This document shows positions 10,398-18,899 of a stretch of DNA of 64,000 nt, in pieces. This DNA is from Calothrix sp. NIES-3974 (GTDB lineage: Bacteria > Cyanobacteriota > Cyanobacteriia > Cyanobacteriales > Nostocaceae). Location: NCBI RefSeq assembly GCF_002368395.1, contig NZ_AP018254.1, positions 5,208,001-5,272,000 on the forward strand, given 5' to 3'. The number at the start of each line of letters is the position of its first letter. Position 1 is the first letter of the stretch. Under the pieces are notes generated by a model that was not told where the DNA came from, did no database searches, and worked only from the letters and a program-made list of their open reading frames with translations. The position numbers and the translations under genes are program-made.

Positions 10398-10589
10398 TTA
10401 GCCTTTTAAGGCTTTTCTAAAGTTGCGACGAAATGACTTATTAATCGCAAATAAAGCTGGCCACAGCAAAGATAAACCAATCCGATAGGGTAAATTACGC
10501 TGGAAATTAGTGCGTTCAAATCCCACCCAAAATCGATATATACCAATCCCATAAACAACCAACAACACAATCAAAATTAACTTCGGCAT
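10398..10589 (-). CDS. Small conserved membrane protein, function unknown
   Basis: 63 aa. Two hydrophobic segments (about residues 3-20 and 36-49) flank a short charged loop (FERTNFQRNLPYR), and the C-terminus is strongly basic (KSFRRNFRKALKG), predicting a cytoplasmic tail. The clean ATG, the membrane-protein composition and resemblance to small cyanobacterial membrane proteins make it a credible gene. I know no function for it. No partner gene is adjacent. Confidence 0.6.
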   Translation of the reverse strand: MPKLILIVLLVVYGIGIYRFWVGFERTNFQRNLPYRIGLSLLWPALFAINKSFRRNFRKALKG

Positions 10590-11152
10590 TTTTCCTTACT
10601 CCCTTCCTTGTCTGTAAAATACCAATTAGCAAAATCAATAAATCTATATATCCATCGTGGATGATGTCGTTGTTGTAACCATTACCAACACTGTCATCAT
10701 CAGCTTACAAACTCCACCGGACTGAGAGGGAGGAGGGAGTCATGAGTCGGGATTAGGGGGAAATCAATCCGTTACTCAACGCTTACCAATCACTCCCTCA
10801 ACATCCAGAAAAAGCCAGTATGACAGGAAACTTGCTGAGTAATAGTCTAAATTAACTACAACCTAAACAGCCAGTATTACCGTCAACAACTACTAATTTT
10901 AGGAAAACTTCATCAAAAACGGTACTCAAGTACTCGACCAAAGTAGGAGGGTATTTTCAAAGTCAATTTTAATTTGTGAATCCGTATTACACCAGAACCG
11001 GCGAAAGTAGTTGATCCCACTCCCTATTCCCCACTCCCCACTCCCTATTTTTAAGCGAGAGATTTCCCTGTTCTCTGTTATTTTTTTACAATCTGGCACA
11101 CAAAGGCCGTAGAATAAAACACCATCAGGATTAAAATCATACCTCACACACA
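10590..11152. other. Intergenic, no gene seen
   Basis: 563-bp spacer between divergently transcribed genes. It contains low-complexity CCCACTCCCTATT-type sequence near 11018-11050. No RNA element was recognised upstream of ilvA; in particular I see no leader peptide rich in branched-chain codons. Confidence 0.4.
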
Positions 11153-12664
11153 ATGCATCTCGATTACTTGGAAAGAATACTTACCGCCCGTGTCTATGAT
11201 GTAGCCCAAGAAACACCCCTTGAACCAGCCGACTTACTGAGTAAACGCCTCAATAACCTCTTACTACTGAAACGGGAGGATATGCAGTCAGTATTTTCCT
11301 TTAAGTTGCGTGGTGCCTATAATAAAATGGCTAATCTGCCACCGGATTTACTTGCTCAAGGAGTAATTGCCGCATCGGCTGGAAACCATGCTCAAGGAGT
11401 GGCTTTAGGTGCGCGACAATTGGGGACAAAGGCAATTATTGTGATGCCTGTAACAACTCCCCAGGTGAAAATAGATGCGGTGAAAGCACGGGGAGGAGAG
11501 GTAATTTTGCATGGGGATACCTATGATGATGCCTATAGCTATGCGCGTCAACTGGAAGAAGAAAAGGGTTTAACCTTCATTCACCCCTTCGACGACCCGG
11601 ATGTGATTGCTGGTCAGGGGACAATTGGCATGGAAATTTTACGCCAATATCAAAAACCAATTCACGCAATTTTTGTAGCCATTGGTGGAGGTGGTTTAAT
11701 TGCGGGTATTGCCGCTTACATCAAACGTCTCCGTCCAGAAATCAAAATAATTGGTGTTGAACCCGTTGACGCGGATGCCATGTCCCAATCTTTACAAGCC
11801 GGTCAAAGAGTGCGTCTATCCCAGGTCGGTTTATTTGCCGATGGTGTAGCGGTGCGGGAAGTGGGAGTGGAAACCTTTCGCCTCTGTCAAAAATACGTAG
11901 ATGATATTATTTTAGTTGATACCGATGCCACCTGTGCCGCCATCAAAGATGTATTTGAAGATACCCGTTCCATTGTCGAACCAGCCGGAGCCTTAGCGAT
12001 CGCCGGAGCTAAAGCCTATGTAGAAAGGGAACAAATCAGTGGCAAAACCCTAATTGCGATCGCCTGTGGTGCTAACATGAACTTTGACCGGTTACGGTTC
12101 GTGGCTGAACGTGCTGAATATGGGGAACGACGGGAAGCAATTTTTGCCGTGACAATTCCAGAGCGACCCGGTAGTTTGCGTCAGTTTTGTGAATGTTTAG
12201 GAAAGCGTAATTTGACGGAGTTTAGTTATCGTATCGCGGACGAAAAAATCGCCCATATTTTTGTGGGAGTACAAATTCAAAATCGCGCAGATCGAGGAAA
12301 AATTCAAACCACCTTTGAAAATTGCGGCTTTCAAACCCTGGATTTAACCGATGATGAACTGGCTAAGTTACATCTAAGACACATGGTGGGTGGACGTTCT
12401 CCCCTAGCCAACCATGAATTATTTTATCGCTTTGAATTTCCCGAACGTCCCGGAGCTTTAATGAAATTTGTCTCCTCCATGAGTCCGAATTGGAATATCA
12501 GTGTTTTCCATTACCGCAATAACGGAGCAGATTACGGCAGAATCGCTGTTGGTGTTCAGGTTCCCCCCGAAGAAATGACGGAATGGCAAGCATTTTTAGA
12601 TACCTTGGGTTATCGATACTGGGATGAGAATGATAACCTAGCCTATAAATTATTTTTGGGGTAA
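11153..12664 (+). CDS. ilvA: Threonine ammonia-lyase, biosynthetic (threonine dehydratase)
   Basis: 503 aa, the usual length of biosynthetic IlvA. It converts threonine to 2-oxobutanoate and ammonia, the first step of isoleucine synthesis, with pyridoxal phosphate. The PLP lysine is K51 in SFKLRGAYNKM, and the phosphate-binding glycine loop is IGGGGLIAG near residue 178. Two C-terminal ACT-like regulatory repeats (about 330-415 and 425-503, each with a PERPG start) identify the feedback-regulated biosynthetic form rather than the shorter catabolic TdcB. It is monocistronic here. Confidence 0.97.
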   Translation: MHLDYLERILTARVYDVAQETPLEPADLLSKRLNNLLLLKREDMQSVFSFKLRGAYNKMANLPPDLLAQGVIAASAGNHAQGVALGARQLGTKAIIVMPVTTPQVKIDAVKARGGEVILHGDTYDDAYSYARQLEEEKGLTFIHPFDDPDVIAGQGTIGMEILRQYQKPIHAIFVAIGGGGLIAGIAAYIKRLRPEIKIIGVEPVDADAMSQSLQAGQRVRLSQVGLFADGVAVREVGVETFRLCQKYVDDIILVDTDATCAAIKDVFEDTRSIVEPAGALAIAGAKAYVEREQISGKTLIAIACGANMNFDRLRFVAERAEYGERREAIFAVTIPERPGSLRQFCECLGKRNLTEFSYRIADEKIAHIFVGVQIQNRADRGKIQTTFENCGFQTLDLTDDELAKLHLRHMVGGRSPLANHELFYRFEFPERPGALMKFVSSMSPNWNISVFHYRNNGADYGRIAVGVQVPPEEMTEWQAFLDTLGYRYWDENDNLAYKLFLG

Positions 12665-13001
12665 TTGTAGATTTTGGATTTTGGATTTTGGATTACTCTA
12701 CGGTTGATCCGCACTACCTGTATCTATGGATTTGGGACGTTGGTGGATTGGGGTATGAATTATAGTTGTTGGTATTTTGTATTCAAACCACAATTTTCGT
12801 AGAGACGTAGCAATGCCATGAATTATAATTGTTGGCATTTGGCATTAAAACCACAATTTTCGTAGAGACGTAGCAATGCTACGTCTCTACATGACATAAA
12901 ATTTTCGATTCATAATTTGTATACAGCAACATCCGATTTTCGATTACTGTTCCCTATTCCCTACTCCCTGTTAATTTTAGAGATTTTCGGCAAATGCAAA
13001 T
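12665..13001. other. Intergenic with 63-bp tandem repeat
   Basis: A unit beginning ATGAATTATA(G/A)TTGTTGG at 12755 repeats at 12818 with period 63, both copies ending in TTTTCGTAGAGACGTAGCAATG. The second copy runs into a full palindrome. The rest is low-complexity sequence. No gene seen. Confidence 0.55.
12862..12890. repeat. Dispersed palindrome (GTAGAGACGTAGCA arms)
   Basis: The arms GTAGAGACGTAGCA and TGCTACGTCTCTAC pair perfectly around a single A. It is the second, completed copy within the 63-bp tandem repeat; the first copy retains only the left arm. Confidence 0.65.
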
Positions 13002-13880
13002 TTATAGTGCGATTTCCTCCACCGCATCGAAATCAAGCAAATTACTATCAACTGCGTTGATTCCAGGGTCCAAGGAAGTTGTATATTGCTGCTCCTGACT
13101 AGAATTAGTTGGGGAACGATCTACAGTGACATAATCAGCAGAAGTAGCTACGCGATCGCATCTGGAAGCAAAAGCACAACTTTGACACAATTTACTTCCT
13201 TCCGGTAGCTGGGGAAATTGCTTTTGTTGATTAAATTCAGCCAAATATCCGGATAATTTCGTTAATAATCGACTTAACTCACGTTTAATCTGTTCATGGA
13301 GGGTATGACTATACCTAATAGTCGCACAAGTCGGTTTTCCACCAGTTTGGAAAAACCAATAGGTCATAGAAATCGCTTCCGGTGGATAGGTAGTCGTCTC
13401 CGCTAAAACGTACAAATATAATCTAGTTTGCCAACTATCTTCTAAGCGTTTTTTACTCAGTGGTTCGGGATAGGTTTTCCAGTCAATAATTTGAGCTTGA
13501 TCGGTTGTCAAAATTAATAAATCATAAATCACACTTAATAAATATTCATCTATTTGCCAAGTTCGATAATGCTCACTTTCCCGAAAAACTTGGGGATTGG
13601 AAATAAAAATCAACGGTGCAACTTCACTCAAATCCTCAATCCAACTTCGCAACTGAGGATCATCCACCAAAATTTCATCTATAGGTAATCCCATTTCCCT
13701 CTGTTGCATCAGCAAGTGAAACTTGCTACCTAATGCTTGTTTTGCTTCCTGTTCTGGATTCGTAAATGAGTAAAGTTGTTCCAGATGTCGATACTGGAAC
13801 AGTCGTGGACACAGGGACAGCGAATTTAACTGTCCTTGAGCAAGCCTTAATAAATTTTTTTCTGACTTGGAAACTAGCAT
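13002..13880 (-). CDS. PD-(D/E)XK nuclease family protein, probable Fe-S type
   Basis: 292 aa. The PD-(D/E)XK core is readable: H55, D120, then IIDWKT with D133 and K135, and Q151 in DSWQTRLYLYVLA (motif IV Gln). Cys24 (LSLCPRLFQY) plus Cys232, Cys235 and Cys241 (LCQSCAFASRC) give the one-plus-three cysteine pattern that holds a 4Fe-4S cluster in AddB, Cas4 and related RecB-family nucleases. No helicase or cas gene is nearby, so it is a stand-alone nuclease-fold protein. A role in DNA repair or recombination is inference. The start is ATG 13880. Confidence 0.85.
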   Translation of the reverse strand: MLVSKSEKNLLRLAQGQLNSLSLCPRLFQYRHLEQLYSFTNPEQEAKQALGSKFHLLMQQREMGLPIDEILVDDPQLRSWIEDLSEVAPLIFISNPQVFRESEHYRTWQIDEYLLSVIYDLLILTTDQAQIIDWKTYPEPLSKKRLEDSWQTRLYLYVLAETTTYPPEAISMTYWFFQTGGKPTCATIRYSHTLHEQIKRELSRLLTKLSGYLAEFNQQKQFPQLPEGSKLCQSCAFASRCDRVATSADYVTVDRSPTNSSQEQQYTTSLDPGINAVDSNLLDFDAVEEIAL

Positions 13881-14228
13881 AATCCAAATATTCCCCTAAA
13901 ATCCGCAACACCATGAGATAATCAATACCTTTGATTGTTAATTTTAATTTAAATATCATTAACAGCTAATCAACTGTAACTGTACCTTTTGTCACTACCT
14001 ACCCCGACCCCTAGAAAAACAGTACAAAAAATCAAATCCAGTACTCATAGTATATAAATCGGAAAAATGGGTGATTTTTTAGAAAAATTTTATAACTCCT
14101 ACCTAACCCAAAGATAGAAATTTGTCACAATATCCTAGTTGGTATTCACAGTTACAGCGAGTGGGGATCAGGCAGTGCTAGCTTGACTTTTGTAAGCTAA
14201 AATTGTGGCGTAAAGCTCCTCAGCAGTT
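13881..14228. other. Intergenic, divergent promoter region
   Basis: 348-bp AT-rich region between two divergent genes. No recognisable operator, riboswitch or gene. Confidence 0.4.
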
Positions 14229-14603
14229 ATGGCTCAAATATTAGACCCTTTACCACCTGAGCAATCTGGAAAGATTCTCTGCTGCTACGTTAATGCCACT
14301 AGCAAAATCCAGGTGGCTCGCATCTCTAATATCTCTAATTGGTACTTTGAACGAGTCGTTTTCCCCGGACAACGACTGGTATTTGAAGCTCCATTAGAAT
14401 CGCAATTAGAAATCCATACAGGAATGATGGCTAGTGCAATTTTATCGGATACCATCCCGTGCGATCGCCTAGCTATCCAAGAAACACTTAGTGACGAATT
14501 TGAATCTAGTCATGAACTGGAGGATGACCCTAAAAAAAAATCAATCACGTCACAGACCTCAATTAGATATGGAGAAACCAAACCAATAAAATCGCTCGTT
14601 TAA
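14229..14603 (+). CDS. DUF1830 domain protein
   Basis: 124 aa, cytoplasmic. Residues about 10-85 match the DUF1830 family, a small domain found almost only in cyanobacteria (ILCCYVNATSKIQVARI, WYFERVVFPGQRLVFEAP). The function is unknown. The C-terminus is acidic then Ser/Thr/Lys-rich and probably disordered. The start is ATG 14229, giving MAQILDPLPPEQSG. A strong terminator follows 42 bp after the stop, so the gene is probably transcribed alone. Confidence 0.9.
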   Translation: MAQILDPLPPEQSGKILCCYVNATSKIQVARISNISNWYFERVVFPGQRLVFEAPLESQLEIHTGMMASAILSDTIPCDRLAIQETLSDEFESSHELEDDPKKKSITSQTSIRYGETKPIKSLV

Positions 14604-14644
14604 TATCGATTGATTGAAAAACTAACTATGCGGGATTTTAAAAA

Positions 14645-14676
14645 GGGGCTACTATCTTTGTAGTAGCCCCTATTTG
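14645..14676 (+). terminator. Rho-independent-type hairpin after DUF1830 gene
   Basis: A perfect 10-bp stem GGGGCTACTA/TAGTAGCCCC (14645-14654 and 14661-14670) with loop TCTTTG is followed by TATTTG and preceded by AAAA. It is the strongest terminator-like structure in this part of the window. Confidence 0.75.
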
Positions 14677-14781
14677 CCCCTCCCAAGGCAATAGAAAATG
14701 GAAGAAGGGTTAAAATAGGCAAAGGTGATATCCCAATTCCCGGATTTCTCAAAAACTCCTCAAACTTTCAGTGAGTAGGGA

Positions 14782-14810
14782 GTACAGATGACCCGACGGG
14801 TCGTCTGTAC
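14782..14810. repeat. Dispersed palindrome (GTACAGA arms, GACCCG core)
   Basis: The sequence from GTACAGATGACCCG to CGGGTCGTCTGTAC pairs over the whole length with one internal mismatch around a central A. It sits in low-complexity GGGAGTAGGGAGT flanks like other members of the family. Confidence 0.6.
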
Positions 14811-15184
14811 AGGGAGTAGGGAGTAGCAGGAAAATAAATCCACTACTCAAGGCTTATCACTCCCTTGTGAGAAATGCAGGAATTTTGGTTACTCTAACGA
14901 GAAGCCTTGCGGAATATGGATTTGAGATGGAAAAACCTTTTTTATTCAGGGGTTCCATCTGTCATATTCTTTGTCAAATAGGTGTGACATCAACTTTCCG
15001 AAAACACAGGACAACCAATATTAACCTGTCGCGAATTCTTCGGGAATTGTGATATTGGGAAAACCAAAAAATAAATATCCCGTTTTATTTTATGGGAAAT
15101 TTTTGCTAACGGTTAACCCTTAACTGTCAACCGTTAACTATAGAAAACCTTTTTGCCTACCTTACCCTTCTTCTCCATCAAAAT
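14811..15184. other. Intergenic, no confident gene
   Basis: A 61-codon open frame at 14867-15052 has no recognisable features and I do not call it. A TTAACGGTTGACAG-type repeat (a common low-complexity motif here) lies at about 15109-15138, just upstream of the next gene. Confidence 0.4.
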
Positions 15185-15718
15185 ATGCCTTCAGTTTTTC
15201 GTCTTTCCCCCCTAATACGGATCACATTGCTGAGTTTGTATATAGCCTTGACTATCCCCCTACCATTTTTGGCCAAGTCAACCCAAGCTCCCGTACCCCC
15301 AATTTTCCTCTGGATCGGTATCGGTATCGGTTTCATTGCCTTATACGCAACCCTATGCGAACGTGTAGTCCTTGACGAACAGACTATTCAAGTCAACTAT
15401 CCCCAATGGATTCCCCCCTTCTTCCGTCGGGGTTGGACACTCAACTGGTCTCAAATCAAAGAATTAAAAGCCCGTACCACCGGACAAGGTGGGTTAGTTT
15501 ATTATTTTTTAACCATTGATCAACAAGCATATTTACTACCGATGCGAGTTGCTGGATTCGCTCGCATGGTCAAGCTTGTGGAAGAAAAAACAGGTATTGA
15601 TACAACTTCTGTTTACCCCCTATCCCAACCGTGGATGTACGGAATTTTGTTAATATTTACAATCATACTATTACTAGTAGACGCATGGACAATCACCACA
15701 GCCATGTCGCTCTCTTAA
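15185..15718 (+). CDS. Conserved membrane protein, PH-domain-like
   Basis: 177 aa. Two transmembrane helices at about residues 12-30 and 40-58 form an N-terminal hairpin, and a third lies near the C-terminus (about 150-170). The segment between them (ERVVLDEQTIQVNYP, WSQIKELKARTTG, YLLPMRVAGFARMVKLV) looks like the beta-sandwich of bacterial PH/YcxB-type membrane proteins. Members of that group are poorly characterised. It lies 240 bp upstream of an ABC ATPase on the same strand; a functional link is only a guess. Confidence 0.65.
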   Translation: MPSVFRLSPLIRITLLSLYIALTIPLPFLAKSTQAPVPPIFLWIGIGIGFIALYATLCERVVLDEQTIQVNYPQWIPPFFRRGWTLNWSQIKELKARTTGQGGLVYYFLTIDQQAYLLPMRVAGFARMVKLVEEKTGIDTTSVYPLSQPWMYGILLIFTIILLLVDAWTITTAMSLS

Positions 15719-15736
15719 CTCCTAATTTGAAAGTGT

Positions 15737-15751
15737 AGACGCGTAGCGTCT
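15737..15751. repeat. Short dispersed palindrome (AGACGC/GCGTCT)
   Basis: AGACGC and GCGTCT pair around GTA. It lies 19 bp after a stop codon and resembles the AGACGCG palindromes at 27602, 39055 and 51273. Confidence 0.45.
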
Positions 15752-16012
15752 TACTGAAGGGTGTGGGGAATAGTGAGTAGTGAGTAGGAAAAACCACTTT
15801 ACCTAGGTTCTGTAAGCAATAAGCTGTTGCGCATTGAAGTCGTATACTCACTACTTTTGATGTGATGGATGACTGTATAACTGTCAACTGTCAACCGTTA
15901 GCCGTCAACAGCAGATCAAAGAGTTATGTGATTTATGTGAGTTTTAGCTAACTTTATTTTGTCTCCGATCTCTTGTATTCTGCCTTCTGTATTCTGTCTC
16001 CTGTGTTCTCTC

Positions 16013-16801
16013 TTGAATCCCACCACAAAACCACTTCTGCGACTAGAAAACGTCAACTTGTATGCAAAATTGACCAGTCGTCAACGACTAAGCCTACAAG
16101 GACAAGCAATTTTGCAAGACATTACCTTAAGCATTCCCGAAGCTTCCCATCTGGTAATTCTCGGAGCATCCGGAAGCGGTAAAAGCTTTTTACTGCGTCT
16201 GTTGAACCGATTAACTGAACCAAGTAGCGGCAAAATATTTTGGCAAGATACACCCTACAACGCTATTCCTCCCCTAGATTTGCGCCAACGGGTAGTATTA
16301 GCACCCCAAACCCCCAAATTGCTGGGAATGACAGTCGAAGAATCCCTCCAATACCCCCTAAAATTGCGCAAACTTGACCAAAACACAATTCAAACCCGGA
16401 TAGAATATTGGCTCAAAACCCTACAAATACCCGATGATTTGCGACCCAAAAACGAACAGCAATTATCCACCGGACAAATCCAACAAATTGCGATCGCTCG
16501 CACCCTAATTACCCAACCACCCGTCATCCTCCTCGACGAACCCACAGCCCATCTTTCCCCTAACACTGCCCATCACCTCATCCAAACCCTAAATCACCTC
16601 ACCCAAACCGAAAACACAACCATCATCATGGTCAATCACCAGCTTGACCTCATCCAAGAATTTTGCCGCAGTAATCATGATTCCATTATCCACCTCAGTC
16701 ATGGTCGAATCATCAACCACCAACCTGCAACAACCATCGATTGGAAAGAACTCAAAGCAAACATCACCGAATCCAAAACCGACGAAGAATTCGATTTCTA
16801 A
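16013..16801 (+). CDS. ABC transporter ATP-binding protein (orphan)
   Basis: The open frame extends back to a TTG at 15959, but those first codons are encoded by low-complexity TCTGTATTCTGTCTCC-type DNA. The TTG at 16013 (262 aa, LNPTTKPLLRLENVNLY) is a better start. All ABC motifs are present: Walker A GASGSGKS, Q-loop APQTPK, signature LSTGQ, Walker B VILLDEPTA and the H-loop NHQ. The compact size resembles FetA/YbbL-type ATPases that pair with a separate permease. No permease gene is adjacent, so the transported substrate cannot be inferred. Confidence 0.88.
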   Translation: MNPTTKPLLRLENVNLYAKLTSRQRLSLQGQAILQDITLSIPEASHLVILGASGSGKSFLLRLLNRLTEPSSGKIFWQDTPYNAIPPLDLRQRVVLAPQTPKLLGMTVEESLQYPLKLRKLDQNTIQTRIEYWLKTLQIPDDLRPKNEQQLSTGQIQQIAIARTLITQPPVILLDEPTAHLSPNTAHHLIQTLNHLTQTENTTIIMVNHQLDLIQEFCRSNHDSIIHLSHGRIINHQPATTIDWKELKANITESKTDEEFDF

Positions 16802-16904
16802 TCTCCCTTAAAGGTTGTTGGAAAAGTTGCCTTTAATTCTTAATCAGCTAGTTTTTTGGGAGTGGGGAATAGGGAATCGGGAGTAGTCGATATTGAATAT
16901 AATG

Positions 16905-17127
16905 CAATACGGTTCAGTTAAAGATAACTGTAGGCTAAAGACAACTGTAGGTTGGGTTGAGGCTTTGCGTAGACTGTTAATTTTGTGGAAATTTACCCAT
17001 TAAGTTCACACAGTTTTTGTAATGATCTCGTCCCGATGCTCCGCGTGGGGACGCATTCCACGAGGGCTACTGCCTCAAATCAGGAAGCAGAGCTTCCCTA
17101 TATGTATCAACAGCCGCAGTATTGGAA
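16905..17127 (-). mobile_element. MITE-like element, truncated copy (copy A)
   Basis: It begins with the terminal repeat CAATACGGTTCAGTTAAAG and matches, in inverted orientation, the right part of the full elements at 27694-28026 and 37376-37711. Similarity stops abruptly after CGCAGTATTGGAA at about 17127, so the other end is lost. A short internal duplication (ACTGTAGGCTAAAGACAACTGTAGG) is specific to this copy. It lies between the ABC ATPase and response-regulator genes. It has no coding capacity; the small open frame across it is not a gene. Confidence 0.8.
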
Positions 17128-17286
17128 ATAGAGCTTTGTTCGACAAGCTTCAGGCTAATTGGGGCTTTCAGAAATCAAATATAAGTCCTATATACTTTTT
17201 GAGACTGTTTTTGTCTCAAACAAGTGGTTAATAAAGTATTTATTGACATTTTCCAAACATCCTCTAATCCAAAATCCAAAATCATA

Positions 17287-18078
17287 CTAAACTGACTTAT
17301 TCAAACTCAAAGTCGCCCTTTGGTTTGTAAACTTTTCCTTCCCTATTTCCTTCGTCACCTTTGGCTGCATTTGTGGCAAATTATTCACATTTAAAATTTC
17401 CATATTAAATCTGTATCCCACATTACGAATTGTTTGAATCAAACTAGGTTGGCGCGGATCTAACTCCACCTTTTTTCGCAGAGATAATACATGCGTATCG
17501 ATTGTGCGCGGATTATCAATGGCATCAGGCCAAGCTCGACGCAATAATTCTGAGCGTGACAAAGCCACCCCTCCAGCTTGTGCCAAGACGTACAACAAAC
17601 TGAATTCCTGGGGAGTCAAGTCGATAAATTCGCCCTTAAACCGAACTCGACGTTGTACTAAATCAATTTGCAACTCGCCATAATCTAAATACGCGGGTGC
17701 AACAGGTGGTGTGCGGTGACGGCGAATTAAAGCTTCAACCCGAGCCAAAAATTCCTGCATTCCAAAAGGTTTGCTTAGGTAATCATCAGCTCCAGCTTTC
17801 AAACCAGCCACCACATCAGCTTCACTACCGCGAGCTGATAGCATCAAAACCAAAGGTTGTTGTTGGCGATGCAACCAGCGACAAAACTCAATGCCATCTC
17901 CATCAGCAAGATCCGCATCTAGAACAATCAGTGTTGGCTGATGGCTCAAAAACACTTCTCTGGCTTGATAGATACTCGCAGCTTGCTGTACTCGATAATC
18001 GAGTTGCTGCAAGTGCCAACCTAATAAAGACCTGAGATGGGGATTCCCCTCGACAATTTCAATACAAACCGAACCCAC
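17287..18078 (-). CDS. OmpR/PhoB-family response regulator, atypical receiver
   Basis: 263 aa from a GTG start. Residues about 5-120 are a receiver domain with phospho-acceptor D54 (IVLDADLADGDG), Ser in LSAR and Lys in SKPFG. Residues about 135-230 are a winged-helix DNA-binding domain (DLTPQEFSLLYVLAQ, RTIDTHVLSLRKKVE, IRNVGYRF). The acidic pair that normally binds Mg2+ near residue 10 is reduced to E-G (IVEGNPHL), so phosphorylation may be weak or unnecessary. The sequence resembles regulators annotated as NblR in filamentous cyanobacteria, but I cannot confirm that. No histidine kinase is adjacent. Confidence 0.9.
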   Translation of the reverse strand: MGSVCIEIVEGNPHLRSLLGWHLQQLDYRVQQAASIYQAREVFLSHQPTLIVLDADLADGDGIEFCRWLHRQQQPLVLMLSARGSEADVVAGLKAGADDYLSKPFGMQEFLARVEALIRRHRTPPVAPAYLDYGELQIDLVQRRVRFKGEFIDLTPQEFSLLYVLAQAGGVALSRSELLRRAWPDAIDNPRTIDTHVLSLRKKVELDPRQPSLIQTIRNVGYRFNMEILNVNNLPQMQPKVTKEIGKEKFTNQRATLSLNKSV

Positions 18079-18251
18079 GGTGGTAAGACCCCTTAGCGTC
18101 CATGCATTTCAAGGTATCAAAGCCTATATCATTCGTTTTGTAGCCCTTGTTACTTCATTTCAACTGATTGTCAGAAATACTTGTGCATAATTACTTATTT
18201 TTCTCTCACCAAGATTGAATTTGAGATTCAATGCATCACATTCTTAAATTT

Positions 18252-18280
18252 TTGTTAGACTTATCAAACAAGTCTAACAA
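18252..18280. promoter_or_regulatory. Perfect inverted repeat upstream of response regulator gene
   Basis: TTGTTAGACTT (18252-18262) and AAGTCTAACAA (18270-18280) pair perfectly around ATCAAAC. It lies 174 bp upstream of the response-regulator GTG and about 370 bp upstream of the divergent DUF6761 gene. There is no T-run after either arm, so an operator or leader hairpin is more likely than a terminator. Confidence 0.45.
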
Positions 18281-18650
18281 GGTGCAACTCCGGCCAGCTA
18301 GTGTTTCCATGACAACAACACGCCTAAATCCCAACTGATTCGGCAGAGAGCAAAAACCTTTGTATCTCCTGTTAATACTGAGGAAGGGGTAAGTAATTAA
18401 ATTTTTCTGTAATCCCTAGCGAATCTGTATTGGTTTGGGGGCATAATATAACAATTACTTACCACCGGACATTTTTGGATTTTCTGGAATACGATGGAGG
18501 TAGGGTGTAACTGATTAAGAGTGTTCTTGAGGGGATAAATTTACAGCTTGGGTTAAATTAAGTACTTACGTTCGCACACTCAAGCAGATACTTCACTTTT
18601 TGATTGAAATAATTTACAATTCACATTCCAAACAAATTTCCACAGCTATT

Positions 18651-18899
18651 ATGCTCCAAGACACACAAACAATCCGCTATTACCAAAAATTGACCGATGC
18701 CTTCGTCGAGTTATGGAATCGCGGTTATCGCACGGATGATATGCGAATGTATTTGGATGGGTATCTCGCGGCACTTAGACATGGAAACGCGATAGAGCCA
18801 TTTTTAATCCACCGTTTAGAGGAGGAGGCAACTCGTTATCTGTACGACGTATCGAATTTCGCGATGGCACAGCCGGAACCGGAACCGGATTACTTTTAA
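18651..18899 (+). CDS. DUF6761 family protein
   Basis: 82 aa from the ATG at 18651 (MLQDTQTIRYYQKL). An upstream in-frame start adds 17 residues unlike the family, so I reject it. The sequence (FVELWNRGYRTDDMRMYLDGYLAALRHGN) matches a short helical protein conserved across cyanobacteria whose function is unknown. It is soluble, with no signal peptide. The C-terminus ends in an acidic proline-rich tail (PEPEPDYF). The upstream spacer is nearly 600 bp and carries an inverted repeat. Confidence 0.85.
   Translation: MLQDTQTIRYYQKLTDAFVELWNRGYRTDDMRMYLDGYLAALRHGNAIEPFLIHRLEEEATRYLYDVSNFAMAQPEPEPDYF

Noticed and set aside
14867-15052. 61-codon open frame after the DUF1830 terminator
   Set aside because: No recognisable domain and no supporting context; likely chance.
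17022-17231. 69-codon frame across the truncated mobile element, with a similar 75-codon frame at 27703-27930
   Set aside because: They are similar only because the element is repeated; terminal repeats and target duplications explain the DNA, and the frames differ in ends and lack a transposase motif.
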